A stretch of DNA of 51,192 nt from Bacteroidales bacterium (GCA_031272245.1 JAISUE010000036.1:1-51192), one strand, 5' to 3'; shown: positions 36,928-49,294, counted from the first letter of the stretch. Notes: generated by a model from the letters alone, not told the origin. Numbers and translations are program-made.

Positions 36928-37446
36928 TTATCCATTAAACACTCTATCAATTTCTAAATTTCGTAATTTAGCAACAGTATAAGGGTCTTTCAAACGCATC
37001 AATGCGTCTATAGTTGCTTTTACAACACTATGTGGATTTGAAGAACCTTTTGATTTTGCTAACACATCTTTTACACCAACACTTTCTAATACAGCACGCA
37101 TAGCACCACCAGCTATAACCCCTGTACCAGGAGCTGCTGGTTTCAAAAATACTTTTGCACCACTATATTTTCCTATCTGTTCATGTGGGACTGTACCTTT
37201 TAAGACAGGCACACGTATTAAATTCTTTTTTGCATCATCTATTCCTTTTGAAATTGCTGCAGTAACTTCTTTTGCTTTTCCCAAACCATAACCTACAACA
37301 CCATTTTCATTACCAACAACTACAATTGCCGCAAAACTGAAAGTTCTACCACCTTTCGTTACTTTCGTAACCCTATTTACATGAACAAGTTTATCTTTAA
37401 ATTCTATTTCACTTGATTTTACCCTTTGTATATTCATTTTTGCCAT
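36928..37446 (-). CDS. rpsE: 30S ribosomal protein S5
   Basis: [36 protein letters not shown]. Confidence 0.97.
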   Translation of the reverse strand: MAKMNIQRVKSSEIEFKDKLVHVNRVTKVTKGGRTFSFAAIVVVGNENGVVGYGLGKAKEVTAAISKGIDDAKKNLIRVPVLKGTVPHEQIGKYSGAKVFLKPAAPGTGVIAGGAMRAVLESVGVKDVLAKSKGSSNPHSVVKATIDALMRLKDPYTVAKLRNLEIDRVFNG

Positions 37447-37451
37447 AATTT

Positions 37452-37805
37452 TTAGAATTTTAAACCGCCATCTCTAACAGCATCTGCTAATGACTTAATT
37501 CTTCCATGATACAAATAACCATTTCTATCAAAAACAACAGTATCTACACCTATACATTTTGCTCTTTCTGCTATCAATTTACCTACAGAGACAGCAACAT
37601 CTGTCTTATTTCCATTTTTAACAAAAGTTTTTTCTATTGAAGATGCTGAAACAAGTGTTATCTTTTTTACATCGTCTATTATTTGTACATAAATTTCTTT
37701 ATTACTTTTAAAAACACTTAAACGAGGTTTTTCAGATGTTCCATTTATTTTTTTACGGATAACCATCTTTAATTTAAATCTTCTTATATCTCTCTTAGTT
37801 GCCAT
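37452..37805 (-). CDS. rplR: 50S ribosomal protein L18
   Basis: [55 protein letters not shown]. Confidence 0.96.
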   Translation of the reverse strand: MATKRDIRRFKLKMVIRKKINGTSEKPRLSVFKSNKEIYVQIIDDVKKITLVSASSIEKTFVKNGNKTDVAVSVGKLIAERAKCIGVDTVVFDRNGYLYHGRIKSLADAVRDGGLKF

Positions 37806-37822
37806 TTTTTATTCTTTTCTAA

Positions 37823-38377
37823 TTATTTAGCAGCAGCTTTACCTGCTTTTTTTCGTATAATTTCACCTTGAAAACGAATACCCTTACCTTTATATGGTTC
37901 AGGCTTACGCAAAGAACGAATTTTAGCAGCCACTTGTCCTAACAACTGCTTATCATAACTAGTCATTATAATTAAAGGATTTTTTCCCTTTTCCGTTATA
38001 GTTGCCAATTTTATTTCTTTTGGTAATTCTAAATATATGTTATGTGAATAACCTAACGATAATTCCAAAATTTGTCCATTAGCCTGAGCTTTATAACCAA
38101 CTCCTATTACTTCCTGCACAGTCTTAAAACCCTCTGATACTCCCTTTACCATATTTGCAATCAATGCACGATACAAACCATGTAAAGCTTTATGACGCTT
38201 TTGCTCGGAAGATCTACTTAAAGTCAACACACCACCTTCTATCTTTATCAATATTGATGCATCAACATTTTGCATTAAAGTACCAATAGGCCCTCTTACT
38301 GTAAGAACATTATTATCTGATATAGAAACCTCTACTCCTTGAGGAATATTTATTGGTAATTTTCCTATTCTTGACAT
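37823..38377 (-). CDS. rplF: 50S ribosomal protein L6
   Basis: MSRIGKLPINIPQGVEVSI, KPEPYKGKGIRFQGEIIRKKAGKAAAK. Confidence 0.97.
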   Translation of the reverse strand: MSRIGKLPINIPQGVEVSISDNNVLTVRGPIGTLMQNVDASILIKIEGGVLTLSRSSEQKRHKALHGLYRALIANMVKGVSEGFKTVQEVIGVGYKAQANGQILELSLGYSHNIYLELPKEIKLATITEKGKNPLIIMTSYDKQLLGQVAAKIRSLRKPEPYKGKGIRFQGEIIRKKAGKAAAK

Positions 38378-38401
38378 CTATTATAATCTCCTCTTTTTAT
38401 T

Positions 38402-38800
38402 TTAACTAATATAACAAATAATTTCACCACCTATATTTAAATATCTTGCTTCCTTATCAGTCATAAGCCCTTTTGATGTTGAAATAATTGCTATGCCTAA
38501 ACCATTTAAAACCCTTGGCATTTTTGAAGCACTAACGTATTTTCTTAATCCAGGACTACTTATCCTTTGCAATGTAGTTATTGCAGGTTCATTAGTTAAT
38601 GGATGATATTTAAGAGCTATTTTTATAGACTGAGGAAAAATATTTTCTTCAAATTTATAATTCAAAATATAACCTTTGTCAAATAATATTTTAGTCATTT
38701 CCTTTTTTATATTTGATGCAGGCATTTCTACAATTTTATGCTTTGCTAATGAAGCATTCCTTATACGTGTCAAATAATCTGCGATTGGATCTGTTAACAT
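38402..38800 (-). CDS. rpsH: 30S ribosomal protein S8
   Basis: [39 protein letters not shown]. Confidence 0.97.
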   Translation of the reverse strand: MLTDPIADYLTRIRNASLAKHKIVEMPASNIKKEMTKILFDKGYILNYKFEENIFPQSIKIALKYHPLTNEPAITTLQRISSPGLRKYVSASKMPRVLNGLGIAIISTSKGLMTDKEARYLNIGGEIICYIS

Positions 38801-38822
38801 ATTTTTCTTATTTTACTTATAA

Positions 38823-39092
38823 TTACCAACTTGCCTTTTTTACACCAGGTATTAAGCCTGCTAAAGCCATTTCTCTAAAATTAATACGAGAAATACCAAA
38901 TTGTCTCATATATCCCTTAGGACGTCCTGTTAATTGACATCTATTATGCAACCTAACAGGTGAAGCATTTTTGGGTAACTTTTGAAGTGCATCATAATCT
39001 TTTGCATCCAATAATGCTTGACGCTTTGCAGCATATTTTATTACCATTCTCTCTCGTTTGATTTCTCTTGCTTTAATTGATTCTTTAGCCAT
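38823..39092 (-). CDS. rpsN: 30S ribosomal protein S14
   Basis: [59 protein letters not shown]. Confidence 0.97.
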   Translation of the reverse strand: MAKESIKAREIKRERMVIKYAAKRQALLDAKDYDALQKLPKNASPVRLHNRCQLTGRPKGYMRQFGISRINFREMALAGLIPGVKKASW

Positions 39093-39096
39093 ATTT

Positions 39097-39657
39097 TTAA
39101 TTATTTTGAGTTTTAAAAGGAAAACCTAATGCTTTCAGCAAGGCAAAAGCCTCTTTATCTGTTTTAGCTGAAGTAACAAAAGTCACATCCATACCTTGAA
39201 TATGATTAATTTTATCTATATCTATTTCTGGAAATATAATTTGTTCAGTTATACCAAAAGTAAAATTACCCCTACCGTCAAAACCTTTATCACTTATACC
39301 TCTAAAATCACGTATTCTTGGAACAGCAGCGGAAATCAATCTATCAAAAAATTCATACATTTTATTTCCTCTTAAAGTAACACGTACTCCTATAGGCATT
39401 CCTTTTCGTAATTTAAAATTAGATATATCTTTTTTTGATTTAGTTGCAACGGCTTTTTGACCAGCAATTAATGTCATTTCTTCTATCCCTTTATCAATAA
39501 CTTTTTTATCAGCAATTGCAATTTTTCCTAAACCTTGATTCAAAGATATTTTAAGCAATCTTGGAACTTGCATAACTGTAGTATAACCAAACTCTTTAGT
39601 TAAAGAAATTATTATTTCTTCTTTATATTTTTGCTTTAATCTCGGCGTATATTCCAT
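39097..39657 (-). CDS. rplE: 50S ribosomal protein L5
   Basis: [59 protein letters not shown]. Confidence 0.97.
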   Translation of the reverse strand: MEYTPRLKQKYKEEIIISLTKEFGYTTVMQVPRLLKISLNQGLGKIAIADKKVIDKGIEEMTLIAGQKAVATKSKKDISNFKLRKGMPIGVRVTLRGNKMYEFFDRLISAAVPRIRDFRGISDKGFDGRGNFTFGITEQIIFPEIDIDKINHIQGMDVTFVTSAKTDKEAFALLKALGFPFKTQNN

Positions 39658-39995
39658 TACTTAATTACCTCCCCTGATTTTTTAGAATATCTAACTAATT
39701 TTTTTGTCTTAATATCAACTTTTCTACCAATTCTTGTTACATTGCCTTTTGTATCAATAAGCATTAAATTGGAAATATGAATAGGCGATTCTTTCTCAAT
39801 AATACCACCTTGTGTATTTTTTGCTTGAGGTTTTTGGTGTTTTTTTACCTTATTTAAACCCTCCACTATTGCCCTATTTTTATCTGGATATACTAAAAGC
39901 ACTTTACCTGTATTTCCTTTAGAATTTCCTGCTATTACTTTAACAGTATCTCCTTTTTTTACATGCAATTTCATATCTTTTTTCTTTTTATTCAA
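39657..39995 (-). CDS. rplX: 50S ribosomal protein L24
   Basis: [49 protein letters not shown]. Confidence 0.96.
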   Translation of the reverse strand: MNKKKKDMKLHVKKGDTVKVIAGNSKGNTGKVLLVYPDKNRAIVEGLNKVKKHQKPQAKNTQGGIIEKESPIHISNLMLIDTKGNVTRIGRKVDIKTKKLVRYSKKSGEVIK

Positions 39996-40364
39996 TTATA
40001 ATACTTCAGGGGCTAAAGAAACAATTTTCATAAATTGTTTATCACGCAATTCTCTTGCCACAGGTCCAAAAATACGTGTCCCTCTTAATTCATCATTTGC
40101 AGTTAATAACACACATGCATTATCATCAAAACGAATATAAGAACCATCTTGTCTTCTTACTTCTTTTTTTGTTCTAACAACAACAGCTTTAGAAACAGTA
40201 CCTTTTTTTATATTTCCTGACGATACAGAATCTTTTACAGCAACTATTATTTTATCTCCAATAGAAGCATATCTTCTTTTAGTTCCTCCAAGTACTCTAA
40301 TGCAAAGAACATTCTTCGCTCCACTATTGTCTGCAACAACTAATCTTGTTTCTTGTTGTATCAT
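39996..40364 (-). CDS. rplN: 50S ribosomal protein L14
   Basis: [45 protein letters not shown]. Confidence 0.97.
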   Translation of the reverse strand: MIQQETRLVVADNSGAKNVLCIRVLGGTKRRYASIGDKIIVAVKDSVSSGNIKKGTVSKAVVVRTKKEVRRQDGSYIRFDDNACVLLTANDELRGTRIFGPVARELRDKQFMKIVSLAPEVL

Positions 40365-40365
40365 A

Positions 40366-40620
40366 TTACTTAGCTCTTTCTATTATTTCAACCAATCTCC
40401 AACATTTATTTTTACTTAATGGTCTTGTTTCCATTATGCGTACGGTGTCACCTATTGCTGCTTCATCTTTTTCGTCATGCGTCATAAATTTCGTACTTTT
40501 TTTTACAAATTTTCCATATTTATGATGCTTAACTTTTCTTTCTGTCAATACTGTAATAGTCTTATTCATCTTATCACTAACGACTATTCCTATTCTTTCT
40601 TTTCTTAAATTCCTTTCCAT
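40366..40620 (-). CDS. rpsQ: 30S ribosomal protein S17
   Basis: [45 protein letters not shown]. Confidence 0.96.
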   Translation of the reverse strand: MERNLRKERIGIVVSDKMNKTITVLTERKVKHHKYGKFVKKSTKFMTHDEKDEAAIGDTVRIMETRPLSKNKCWRLVEIIERAK

Positions 40621-40632
40621 ATAGCACTATAA

Positions 40633-40842
40633 TTATTTAAGTTTATCTGTAGAATTTAATATACGAAATTTTAATTCTGTATTAATTCTTGCAATATCTT
40701 TACGTGTATTTTTTAAAACATTTGTATTTTCTAAAGGAGATACAGCATGATTAATTCTTAACTTAACCAAACGCGTCATTTCTATTTCTAATTTTTCTTG
40801 CAACTCTATATTAGAGAGTTCTTTCAATTCTTTAGTTTTCAT
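40633..40842 (-). CDS. rpmC: 50S ribosomal protein L29
   Basis: MKTKELKELSNIELQEKLEIEMTRLVKLRINHAVSPLENTNVLKNTRKDIARINTELK. Confidence 0.95.
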   Translation of the reverse strand: MKTKELKELSNIELQEKLEIEMTRLVKLRINHAVSPLENTNVLKNTRKDIARINTELKFRILNSTDKLK

Positions 40843-40852
40843 ATTATCACAC

Positions 40853-41272
40853 CTATTCTATATAATCTCTTCTAACTACAAATTTTGTTATTACTGGCAA
40901 TTTTTGTGCCGCCAAACGCATAGCTTCCTTTGCTATTTCCAATGAAACACCTTCTGCCTCAAATAACATTGTTCCAGGCATAACTCTAGCTACAAAATAT
41001 TCTGGTGTCCCCTTACCTTTACCCATACGCACTTCATTTGGCTTTTTAGTGATAGGCTTATCTGGAAAAATTCGTATCCATATTTGTCCTTCACGTTTCA
41101 TATACCGCGTTACAGCTTGACGTGCTGCTTCAATTTGACGTCCTGTTATAAAACATGTCTCTAACGACTTTATTCCAAAACTCCCAAAAGCAAGCTCATG
41201 ACCTCTATAAGCGACCCCTTTTATTTTACCTTTTTGTTGTTTCCTATACTTTGTTTTTTTTGGTTGTAACAT
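40853..41272 (-). CDS. rplP: 50S ribosomal protein L16
   Basis: [62 protein letters not shown]. Confidence 0.97.
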   Translation of the reverse strand: MLQPKKTKYRKQQKGKIKGVAYRGHELAFGSFGIKSLETCFITGRQIEAARQAVTRYMKREGQIWIRIFPDKPITKKPNEVRMGKGKGTPEYFVARVMPGTMLFEAEGVSLEIAKEAMRLAAQKLPVITKFVVRRDYIE

Positions 41273-41286
41273 ATACGGTTTTATTT

Positions 41287-42012
41287 TTAGTTATTAATCT
41301 TTTTCTTTTTTAAACGAGGAGTCGTTATACGAGGCATTCTTCCATCTTTAACGCCTCCTAAAGTATTTGTAGATACTATTTCTCTCTTATCATATACTAA
41401 ACCCTTACATATCCATACCTTTATACCTATTCTTCCATAAGTAGTATGAGCTTCATCATGAGCATAATCTATATCTGCTCTCAGTGTATGAAGAGGCGTT
41501 CGTCCTTCCTTATAATGTTCTCTTCTCGCCATTTCTGCACCACCAATACGACCTGAAATAGAAATTTTAATGCCTTCTGCTCCAACTCTAATTGTTGATG
41601 TAATAGCATTTTTAATAGCTCTTCTATAAGAAATTCTACCTTCTATTTGTTTTGCTACAGAATTAGCAACTAAAGTCGCATCTAATTCTGGTCGCTTGAT
41701 TTCAAATATATTTATTTGAATGTCCTTATCAGTAAGTTTTTTTAACTCTTCCTTTAACTTATCAACCTCTTGACCTCCACGCCCTATAATCAGACCTGGC
41801 TTTGCGGTGTTAATAGTAACAGTTACAAACTTTAAAGTTCTTTCAATATATATATTAGATATTCCTGCATTAATTAAACGAGCATTAATATACTTTCTAA
41901 TTTTATTATCTTCAATTAACTTATCGCCAAAACTTTTGCCTCCATACCAATTAGAATCCCATCCTCTAATGATACCTAACCTATTACCTATTGGATTTGT
42001 TTTTTGTCCCAT
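41287..42012 (-). CDS. rpsC: 30S ribosomal protein S3
   Basis: [62 protein letters not shown]. Confidence 0.97.
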   Translation of the reverse strand: MGQKTNPIGNRLGIIRGWDSNWYGGKSFGDKLIEDNKIRKYINARLINAGISNIYIERTLKFVTVTINTAKPGLIIGRGGQEVDKLKEELKKLTDKDIQINIFEIKRPELDATLVANSVAKQIEGRISYRRAIKNAITSTIRVGAEGIKISISGRIGGAEMARREHYKEGRTPLHTLRADIDYAHDEAHTTYGRIGIKVWICKGLVYDKREIVSTNTLGGVKDGRMPRITTPRLKKKKINN

Positions 42013-42038
42013 TTATTTTTATTTTTACAGATTGATGA

Positions 42039-42443
42039 CTAATTTTTATCTACTTTAGTTCCTAATATCATAGTAACATGATTTGTCCTTTTTCTTATTC
42101 TATAACCTCTTCCCTGAGGTGCTGTTCGCATTCTTTTCATTTGACTACCACCATCTACAAAAATATTTTTCACATATAGACTACTATCTTCTATTCGTTT
42201 TCCTTCATTTTTTGATTGCCAATTTGTAATAGCAGAAAGTAATAATTTATGAAATTTAAATGCAGATTCTTTTTGACTATACTGTAAGATAGCCAAGGCT
42301 TTATCAACATCTAAGCCTCTTATTGCATCCGCTATTAATCTCGCTTTACGAGGTGAAGATGAATTATTAATCAACTTTGCCATATAAAGATATTTTTTTG
42401 TTTCTTTTCGTGCTTCAGCAACGATACGTTTTCTTGCTCCCAT
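42039..42443 (-). CDS. rplV: 50S ribosomal protein L22
   Basis: NNSSSPRKARLIADAIRGLDVDKALAIL, MKRMRTAPQGRGYRIRKRTNHVTMILG. Confidence 0.95.
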   Translation of the reverse strand: MGARKRIVAEARKETKKYLYMAKLINNSSSPRKARLIADAIRGLDVDKALAILQYSQKESAFKFHKLLLSAITNWQSKNEGKRIEDSSLYVKNIFVDGGSQMKRMRTAPQGRGYRIRKRTNHVTMILGTKVDKN

Positions 42444-42458
42444 TTTACCTAATATTTA

Positions 42459-42737
42459 TTACTTTTTACCTTTATCTTTCTGTCCTGCATGACCACGAAA
42501 TATTCTAGTTGGTGCAAATTCACCCAATTTATGCCCTACCATATTTTCCGTTATATATACAGGTATAAACTTATTTCCGTTATGAACTGCTATTGTCAAT
42601 CCAACAAAATCAGGCGAAATCATAGAAGATCTTGACCATGTCTTTATTGTAACTTTCTTATTTTGCAATTGATTAGACAAAATTTTCTTTTCTAATTTAT
42701 AATGGATGTAGGGTCCTTTTTTTAATGAACGACTCAT
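42459..42737 (-). CDS. rpsS: 30S ribosomal protein S19
   Basis: [70 protein letters not shown]. Confidence 0.97.
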   Translation of the reverse strand: MSRSLKKGPYIHYKLEKKILSNQLQNKKVTIKTWSRSSMISPDFVGLTIAVHNGNKFIPVYITENMVGHKLGEFAPTRIFRGHAGQKDKGKK

Positions 42738-42746
42738 ATCTTATAT

Positions 42747-43571
42747 TTATTTTTTACGTCTTTCTATTATATACTTATCTGAATATTTATTTGGTATTCT
42801 TGTTTTATATCCCTTAGCTGATATACCTTTTCTAGACCTCGGATGTCCACCCGTTGCTCTTCCTTCACCGCCTCCCATAGGGTGATCAACTGGATTCATA
42901 ACAACACCTCTTGTCCGTGGTCTCCTGCCCAACCAACGGGAACGTCCTGCTTTGCCAGATATCTCAAGATTATGTTCCACATTTGATACCATACCTATTG
43001 TTGCTCTACAAGTTTGAAGTATCATACGGGTTTCGCCTGAAGGCATTTTAACAATAGCATACTTTCCATCTCTAGACATTAATTGGGCATAAGAACCTGC
43101 ACTACGAACAAATTTTGCTCCTTGTCCAGGATTTAATTCTAAATTATGAATAATTGTTCCAAAAGGAATTTCACTTAATAATAATGTATTTCCTATTTCT
43201 GGTGCATATCCTGAACCTGAAATAATCTTTTGCCCAACAGTCAAACCATGTGGAGCAAGAATATATCTTTTTTCTCCATCCGCATAACAAACTAATGCTA
43301 TACGTGCTGTTCTATTAGGATCGTATTCTATGGTTTTAACCACAGCAGTTATATTATCCTTATTGCGATTAAAATCAATAAAACGGTACATTTTTTTATG
43401 ACCACCTCCAATATATCGCATAGTCATTTTTCCTTGATTATTTCTACCACCAGATTTTTTTATTCCACACACCAAACTTTTTTCTGGTTTTGAAGCTGTT
43501 ATTTCCTCAAATGTACTAGCAACTTTAAAACGTTGCCCTGGTGTAGTCGGTTTCATTTTTTTTAAAGCCAT
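42747..43571 (-). CDS. rplB: 50S ribosomal protein L2
   Basis: [58 protein letters not shown]. Confidence 0.97.
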   Translation of the reverse strand: MALKKMKPTTPGQRFKVASTFEEITASKPEKSLVCGIKKSGGRNNQGKMTMRYIGGGHKKMYRFIDFNRNKDNITAVVKTIEYDPNRTARIALVCYADGEKRYILAPHGLTVGQKIISGSGYAPEIGNTLLLSEIPFGTIIHNLELNPGQGAKFVRSAGSYAQLMSRDGKYAIVKMPSGETRMILQTCRATIGMVSNVEHNLEISGKAGRSRWLGRRPRTRGVVMNPVDHPMGGGEGRATGGHPRSRKGISAKGYKTRIPNKYSDKYIIERRKK

Positions 43572-43582
43572 CTCTATATATA

Positions 43583-43876
43583 TTAAATATTGCTAAAAAA
43601 ATCTATTGTATCACCTTTGGCTAATTCTACTATAGCTTTTTTGAAAGAATTTGTTTTACCATTTATAAAACCAGCTTTAGTATATTTTGTTTTATTTTTT
43701 CCTTCATAAAGAATCGTATTGACTTTATCAACTCTAACACCGTATAACAACTCTATTTCTTTCTTTATTTCTATTTTATTAGCTCGCTTATTTACAATGA
43801 AACCTAAACGATTTGGAAATTTTTCTGTCATTTTTGTCATTTTCTCCGTAATAATCGGCTTTATAATGATATTCAT
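43583..43876 (-). CDS. rplW: 50S ribosomal protein L23
   Basis: [54 protein letters not shown]. Confidence 0.95.
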   Translation of the reverse strand: MNIIIKPIITEKMTKMTEKFPNRLGFIVNKRANKIEIKKEIELLYGVRVDKVNTILYEGKNKTKYTKAGFINGKTNSFKKAIVELAKGDTIDFFSNI

Positions 43877-43905
43877 TTTATTTTACTATTAAATTTATTA
43901 CTACT

Positions 43906-44535
43906 CTATAAATTAACTAACAATTTTTCTAATTCCTTAACTGCAGTTTCCGTAATGACTAATTTATTTGCATTTAATATATCATAAGTATTTAATGTTT
44001 CTACATTAGATACACTTACATTTTTCAAATTATTAGCCGATAAAAAAACAATAGGATTATTATTCATAACAAATAATGCTTTTTTATTTTCTATCTTTAA
44101 ATCAGCCATTACTTTTATCATATTTTTAGTTTTAGGTATTTCAAAACTAAAATCTTCTACAATCACAATATTTTCTTCTTTATATTTATAAAAAAGTGCT
44201 GAAAGACGTGCTAATTTTTTAACTTTTTTATTTAATTTAAAAGAATAATCTTTTGGTTTAGGTCCAAACACCCTACCACCACCTATCATAACAGGACTGT
44301 TAATATCTCCATATCTTGCAGCACCAGAACCCTTTTGTTTTTTCAACTTTCTCGTTGAACCTGAAATTTCTGAACGTTCTTTAGATTTATGCGTACCTTG
44401 TCTATTATTTGCCAAATATTGCTTAACATCTAACCAAATAACATGATCATTAGGTTCTGTTGAAAACAAAGCATCATTAACTATGATAGTTTTTGTACTA
44501 TCTATTCCATTTATATTATATACTTTTAACTCCAT
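43906..44535 (-). CDS. rplD: 50S ribosomal protein L4
   Basis: [64 protein letters not shown]. Confidence 0.96.
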   Translation of the reverse strand: MELKVYNINGIDSTKTIIVNDALFSTEPNDHVIWLDVKQYLANNRQGTHKSKERSEISGSTRKLKKQKGSGAARYGDINSPVMIGGGRVFGPKPKDYSFKLNKKVKKLARLSALFYKYKEENIVIVEDFSFEIPKTKNMIKVMADLKIENKKALFVMNNNPIVFLSANNLKNVSVSNVETLNTYDILNANKLVITETAVKELEKLLVNL

Positions 44536-45155
44536 CTCTCAATCTTTAATATACTTCCTTTTGCTCCGGGAACCGAACCCTTTACTAAAACTAAATTTTT
44601 GTCTTCAATTATTTTTAATATTTGAAGATTTTGTATTTTCACTCTGCAACCACCCATACGACCTGCCATTCGTAAACCCTTAAATAAACGTGATGGATAA
44701 GATGATGCTCCAACTGAGCCAGGAGCTCTTAACCTATCATGCTGTCCATGTGTTTTATCTCCTACACCACTAAAACCATGCCGTTTAACAACACCTTGAA
44801 ATCCTTTTCCCTTTGAAATACCTACAATATCCACATACTCTCCTTCAGTGAAAACATTACAAGTTAAAAGTTCTCCAAATTGTTTCCTTTCTCCTTCTTC
44901 AAAACGAGAAAACTCCATAACATACCTTTTAGGTATAGTTTTTGCCTTGTCAAAATGCCCTTTCATTGGTTTTGTGCATTTTTTTTCTTTCCTATTTTCA
45001 AAGGCTAATTGAATAGAACTATATCCATCTTTTTCAGGAGTTTTTACTTGTGTAACAACACAAGGTCCAGCTTCAATAATAGTGCATGGCTGTTGTTTTC
45101 CTGAGTCATCATAGATGCTAGTCATTCCAATTTTTTTACCTAATAATCCTGACAT
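44526..45155 (-). CDS. rplC: 50S ribosomal protein L3
   Basis: [72 protein letters not shown]. Confidence 0.97.
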   Translation of the reverse strand: MSGLLGKKIGMTSIYDDSGKQQPCTIIEAGPCVVTQVKTPEKDGYSSIQLAFENRKEKKCTKPMKGHFDKAKTIPKRYVMEFSRFEEGERKQFGELLTCNVFTEGEYVDIVGISKGKGFQGVVKRHGFSGVGDKTHGQHDRLRAPGSVGASSYPSRLFKGLRMAGRMGGCRVKIQNLQILKIIEDKNLVLVKGSVPGAKGSILKIERWS

Positions 45156-45226
45156 TTCTTTTTTTATTTTTTATTTATCAGCTTATCTAAAAATAGCGGC
45201 TGAATAACTTAATTATTATATGTATA

Positions 45227-45532
45227 TTAAACTTTTATTTCTACTTCAACACCACTTGGCAGTTCTAATTTCATAAGAGCATCTATTGTTTTTGAAGATG
45301 AACTATAAATATCTAATAGTCTCTTATAAGAACTCCATTCAAATTGTTCTCTTGATTTTTTATTAACAAAAGTGGAGCGATTTACCGTAAAAATCTTTTT
45401 GTTTGTTGGTAATGGAATAGGACCATTAACCGTAGCACCTGCAAGCTTTACTGTCTTTACAATCTTTTCAGCAGATTTATCTACCAAATTATGATCATAT
45501 GATTTTAACTTTATTCTTATTCTTTGTTCCAC
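45227..45532 (-). CDS. rpsJ: 30S ribosomal protein S10
   Basis: [53 protein letters not shown]. Confidence 0.97.
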   Translation of the reverse strand: MEQRIRIKLKSYDHNLVDKSAEKIVKTVKLAGATVNGPIPLPTNKKIFTVNRSTFVNKKSREQFEWSSYKRLLDIYSSSSKTIDALMKLELPSGVEVEIKV

Positions 45533-45556
45533 AACTTTATATTTATATTATTATAA

Positions 45557-47635
45557 TTATTTCTTTAATACAGCCTCCATAACATCTTTAGGAGCTTCAG
45601 CATAATGAGAAAATTCCATAGTAGAATTTGCTCTTCCAGATGTAATTGTTCTCAATGAAGTTACATAACCAAACATTTGAGCCAAAGGCACTTTAGCACG
45701 AACCGCCTGCACCCCAATCTTAGCCGTAATACTCTCTAAAATTGCACGTCTACGATTTAAGTCTCCTGTTACATCTCCCAAATAAGCATCTGGTGTTGTT
45801 ACCTCTACAGACATTATTGGTTCTAATAAAACAGACTTAGCTTTAAGTGCGGCTTCTTTAAAAGCAATCTTAGCACATAATTCAAAACTCAAGGCATCAG
45901 AATCAACAGGATGAAATGAACCATCTTTTAACACTATTTTCATACTTTCCAATGGAAAACCTGCTAACACACCATTTTGCATTGCTTGTTTAAAACCTTT
46001 TTCTATAGACGGTATAAATTCCTTTGGAATATTCCCACCCTTTACTTCATTAATAAATTGTAAACCTTTTACTCCTTCGTCTGCAGGAGAAAGTGTAAAT
46101 ATAATATCTGCAAATTTTCCTCTACCACCTGTCTGCTTCTTGTAAACCTCTCTATGCTCACATAATGCAGTTATAGCCTCCTTGTATGCAACTTGAGGTG
46201 CTCCTTGATTACACTCAACATTAAACTCACGTCGCATTCTATCCATTATAATATCCAAATGCAATTCTCCCATTCCTTTCATAATTGTTTGAGCTGAATT
46301 CTCATCTGTTGATATTTGCAAAGTTGGATCTTCTTCTGCCAATTTAATTAAAGCATTATTGAACTTATCCAAATCTGCTTGTTTTGTTGGCTCTATTGCT
46401 ATAGAAATCACAGGTTCTGGGAAAGACATAGACTCTAATACTATAGGATAATTTTCGTCACAAAGAGTATTACCCGTTTTTATTTCCTTAAAACCAACCG
46501 CTGCACCAATATCCCCCGCTTCTATTTTGTCAAGTGGATTTTGTTTATTTGCATGCATTTGCATTATACGTGAAATACGTTCTTTTTTACCCGTTGCAGT
46601 ATTAAATACATAAGAACCTGCATTTAAAGTACCTGAATAAACACGGAAAAAACATATGCGACCTACATAAGGATCTGTTGCTATTTTAAATGCCAAAGCT
46701 GCAAAAGGTGCTTTTGCATCAATTTTACGCGTTATTACTTGTTCAGTTTTAGGATCAATACCCTCTATTTCAGGTACATCAATAGGACTAGGTAAAAAAG
46801 AACAAACAGCATCAATTAAATTTTGTACACCTTTATTCTTAAAAGAGGAACCACATAATACAGGGGTGATTCTCATTTCACAAGTAGCTTTACGTATTTG
46901 ATAAATCATTTCCTCTTCGGTTATACTATTTTCATCATCCATATAACGCATCAATAATTCATCATCTTCCTCAGCTACACCTTCTATCAACTTTTTCCTA
47001 TAAATTGCTGCTATCTCTTTTAAATCATCAGGCATCGGAATCTCATACATTTTCATACCATTAGATTCCTCATCATACATTAATGCCTTATTAGTAATCA
47101 AATCAATAACACCTTTAAACATATCCTCTTGTCCTATTGGCACTTGTAAAGGAATAGGATTTGCTCCAAGTCGCTCTTTTATTTGCTTTAAAACATTAAA
47201 ATAATCAGCTCCAGCTCTATCCATCTTATTTACAAAAGCAATACGTGGTACATTGTATTTATCTGCCTGACGCCATACTGTTTCGCTTTGAGGTTCAACC
47301 CCACCAACAGCACAGAACAAAGCTACAGCACCATCTAATACACGTAAAGAACGTTCTACTTCAACAGTAAAATCAACGTGACCTGGAGTATCAATTATGT
47401 TTATTTTATATTTATTATCTTTATAATCCCAAAATACTGTCGTTGCAGCAGAAGTAATAGTTATACCTCTTTCCTGCTCTTGAGCCATCCAGTCCATAGT
47501 GGCAGCACCTTCATGTACTTCACCAATCTTATAGTTTTTACCTGTATAATATAGAATACGCTCCGTTGTTGTAGTCTTACCTGCGTCTATGTGAGCCATA
47601 ATTCCTATATTTCTTGTAAAGTGTAAATCCGACAT
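45557..47635 (-). CDS. fusA: elongation factor G
   Basis: [59 protein letters not shown]. Confidence 0.98.
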   Translation of the reverse strand: MSDLHFTRNIGIMAHIDAGKTTTTERILYYTGKNYKIGEVHEGAATMDWMAQEQERGITITSAATTVFWDYKDNKYKINIIDTPGHVDFTVEVERSLRVLDGAVALFCAVGGVEPQSETVWRQADKYNVPRIAFVNKMDRAGADYFNVLKQIKERLGANPIPLQVPIGQEDMFKGVIDLITNKALMYDEESNGMKMYEIPMPDDLKEIAAIYRKKLIEGVAEEDDELLMRYMDDENSITEEEMIYQIRKATCEMRITPVLCGSSFKNKGVQNLIDAVCSFLPSPIDVPEIEGIDPKTEQVITRKIDAKAPFAALAFKIATDPYVGRICFFRVYSGTLNAGSYVFNTATGKKERISRIMQMHANKQNPLDKIEAGDIGAAVGFKEIKTGNTLCDENYPIVLESMSFPEPVISIAIEPTKQADLDKFNNALIKLAEEDPTLQISTDENSAQTIMKGMGELHLDIIMDRMRREFNVECNQGAPQVAYKEAITALCEHREVYKKQTGGRGKFADIIFTLSPADEGVKGLQFINEVKGGNIPKEFIPSIEKGFKQAMQNGVLAGFPLESMKIVLKDGSFHPVDSDALSFELCAKIAFKEAALKAKSVLLEPIMSVEVTTPDAYLGDVTGDLNRRRAILESITAKIGVQAVRAKVPLAQMFGYVTSLRTITSGRANSTMEFSHYAEAPKDVMEAVLKK

Positions 47636-47653
47636 ATTCTATTTTTTCTTCAA

Positions 47654-48121
47654 TTAAAATCTAAAATGTGAAAACGCTTTATTTGCTTCAGCCATTCTAT
47701 GAATATCTTCTTTTTTCTTAAAGGCTGCTCCTTCTTCCTTAAATGCCTGTAAAATTTCTCCTGCCAAGCGTTGAGCCATTGACTTCTCATTACGTTTGCG
47801 AGCAAAAAGAATGAGATTTTTCATTCCCATCGACTGTTTTCTATTGGGACGTATTTCCATCGGGATTTGAAATGTAGCACCTCCTATACGACGGGAACGA
47901 ACTTCAACATTAGGAGTTACATTTGCCAATGCCTTCTTCCATACATCTAAACCATTTTCATTTGATTTGTCTGATACGATTTCAATAGCATTATAAAATA
48001 TATTATATGCTATAGTTTTTTTACCCTTTAACATTATATTATTTACAAACTTTGTAACCAAAGTATCATTAAACTTAGGGTCTGGAAGAATTATTCTCTT
48101 TTTTGGTTTTGCTTTTCTCAT
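47654..48121 (-). CDS. rpsG: 30S ribosomal protein S7
   Basis: [49 protein letters not shown]. Confidence 0.97.
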   Translation of the reverse strand: MRKAKPKKRIILPDPKFNDTLVTKFVNNIMLKGKKTIAYNIFYNAIEIVSDKSNENGLDVWKKALANVTPNVEVRSRRIGGATFQIPMEIRPNRKQSMGMKNLILFARKRNEKSMAQRLAGEILQAFKEEGAAFKKKEDIHRMAEANKAFSHFRF

Positions 48122-48138
48122 CTTACCTTACTCTTTAA

Positions 48139-48522
48139 TTATTTTTTAGCATCTTTTGGTTTTTTAGCTCCATATTTTGAACGGCGTTGTTTTCTTCCAT
48201 CAACTCCAGCAGTATCTAAAGCACCACGAATGATGTGATAACGAACACCTGGTAAATCTTTAACACGACCACCTCTTATCATTACTATAGAATGCTCCTG
48301 CAAGTTATGACCTTCTCCCGGTATATATGCATTAACTTCCTTTTGATTCGTCAGTTTAACACGAGCAACCTTTCTCATAGCCGAATTTGGCTTTTTAGGA
48401 GTAGTAGTATAAACCCTTGTGCAAACACCTCTGCGTTGTGGACATGAATCCAATGCGGGTGATTTACTTTTGTATTCTAACTTTGTACGTCCCTTGCGGA
48501 CTAACTGTTGAATTGTTGGCAT
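48139..48522 (-). CDS. rpsL: 30S ribosomal protein S12
   Basis: [59 protein letters not shown]. Confidence 0.98.
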   Translation of the reverse strand: MPTIQQLVRKGRTKLEYKSKSPALDSCPQRRGVCTRVYTTTPKKPNSAMRKVARVKLTNQKEVNAYIPGEGHNLQEHSIVMIRGGRVKDLPGVRYHIIRGALDTAGVDGRKQRRSKYGAKKPKDAKK

Positions 48523-48583
48523 ATCTAATTATATTACGCTTTTTATTCTATTTATTATTTTAAAATTCCGAAAAATCGGGCTG

Positions 48584-48591
48584 CAAAAGTA
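48584..48591 (-). promoter_or_regulatory. proximal TAnnTTTG promoter of the rpsL operon
   Basis: CAAAAGTA on + = TACTTTTG on -, 62 nt upstream of the rpsL ATG; followed on - by CCGA-ttttt-TCGG hairpin. Confidence 0.65.
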
Positions 48592-48755
48592 CAACTTTTT
48601 TTTTAATCAACAAAATTTTACCTACATAATAACAATTATTTTTAAAACAAAATTTTTCTAATCATCTTCAAAATCCCGTTATTATATAAATTATGTTTAT
48701 TATGAAATTTACAACGTTTCAAAATTACAGCCAATAATTATGAAATAAATCTTGT

Positions 48756-48821
48756 TTAGCATGCAACCCTCGTTTTTGTCGTAGTAATTGACTTAAACTT
48801 TCCTGCTAATGCACAAGACAT
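48756..48821 (-). CDS. candidate 21-aa small ORF MSCALAGKFKSITTTKTRVAC
   Basis: Minus strand ATG at 48821 to TAA at 48756-48758; ATG lies 16 nt after a TACTTTTG promoter element (48838-48845). Confidence 0.45.
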   Translation of the reverse strand: MSCALAGKFKSITTTKTRVAC

Positions 48822-48837
48822 CGTATTTTTCAAGTTG

Positions 48838-48845
48838 CAAAAGTA
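48838..48845 (-). promoter_or_regulatory. distal TAnnTTTG promoter, near-copy of the rpsL proximal promoter
   Basis: CAAAAGTA on + = TACTTTTG on -; shares TGCAAAAGTACAACTTTTTTT with the element at 48584. Confidence 0.6.
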
Positions 48846-49286
48846 CAACTTTTTTTTGAAACTACAAACATTTAGATATAAAAAATAAATTATTAAAAAA
48901 TAAAAACACGCTAATACACTATAAATCAACAATTAAATTATTCACATAAATACTACTTTTATACCGTTAAAAACAGTAAAATTCTACTGTTTTTATTATT
49001 TTTACTACCAATTTTACTAATTGATAATTATTATTAAAGCTTTATCAAAATCAAATTCTAAGTTTCTACAATTTTATTTCATATTCACATAAATTATTGT
49101 AATTATAACATTCAAACTAAAACACTATAATCAAATATTAAATACTTTTATTTCGTTTTATCAAATATCCCTCAAATTTAGAAACACCTATTTCATAATT
49201 TATATGATATTTTATGATTTATTATGTAGAGAATGAGATCAGGTGGTAATTAGAACAAATAAAGATTACCTGTTAAATTTTATTAC

Positions 49287-49294
49287 TACATTTG
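49287..49294 (+). promoter_or_regulatory. TAnnTTTG -7 element
   Basis: TACATTTG, 33 nt upstream of the ATG at 49328. Confidence 0.5.

Noticed and set aside
44526-44535. rplC/rplD 10-bp overlap
   Set aside because: Short overlaps are routine in ribosomal operons.
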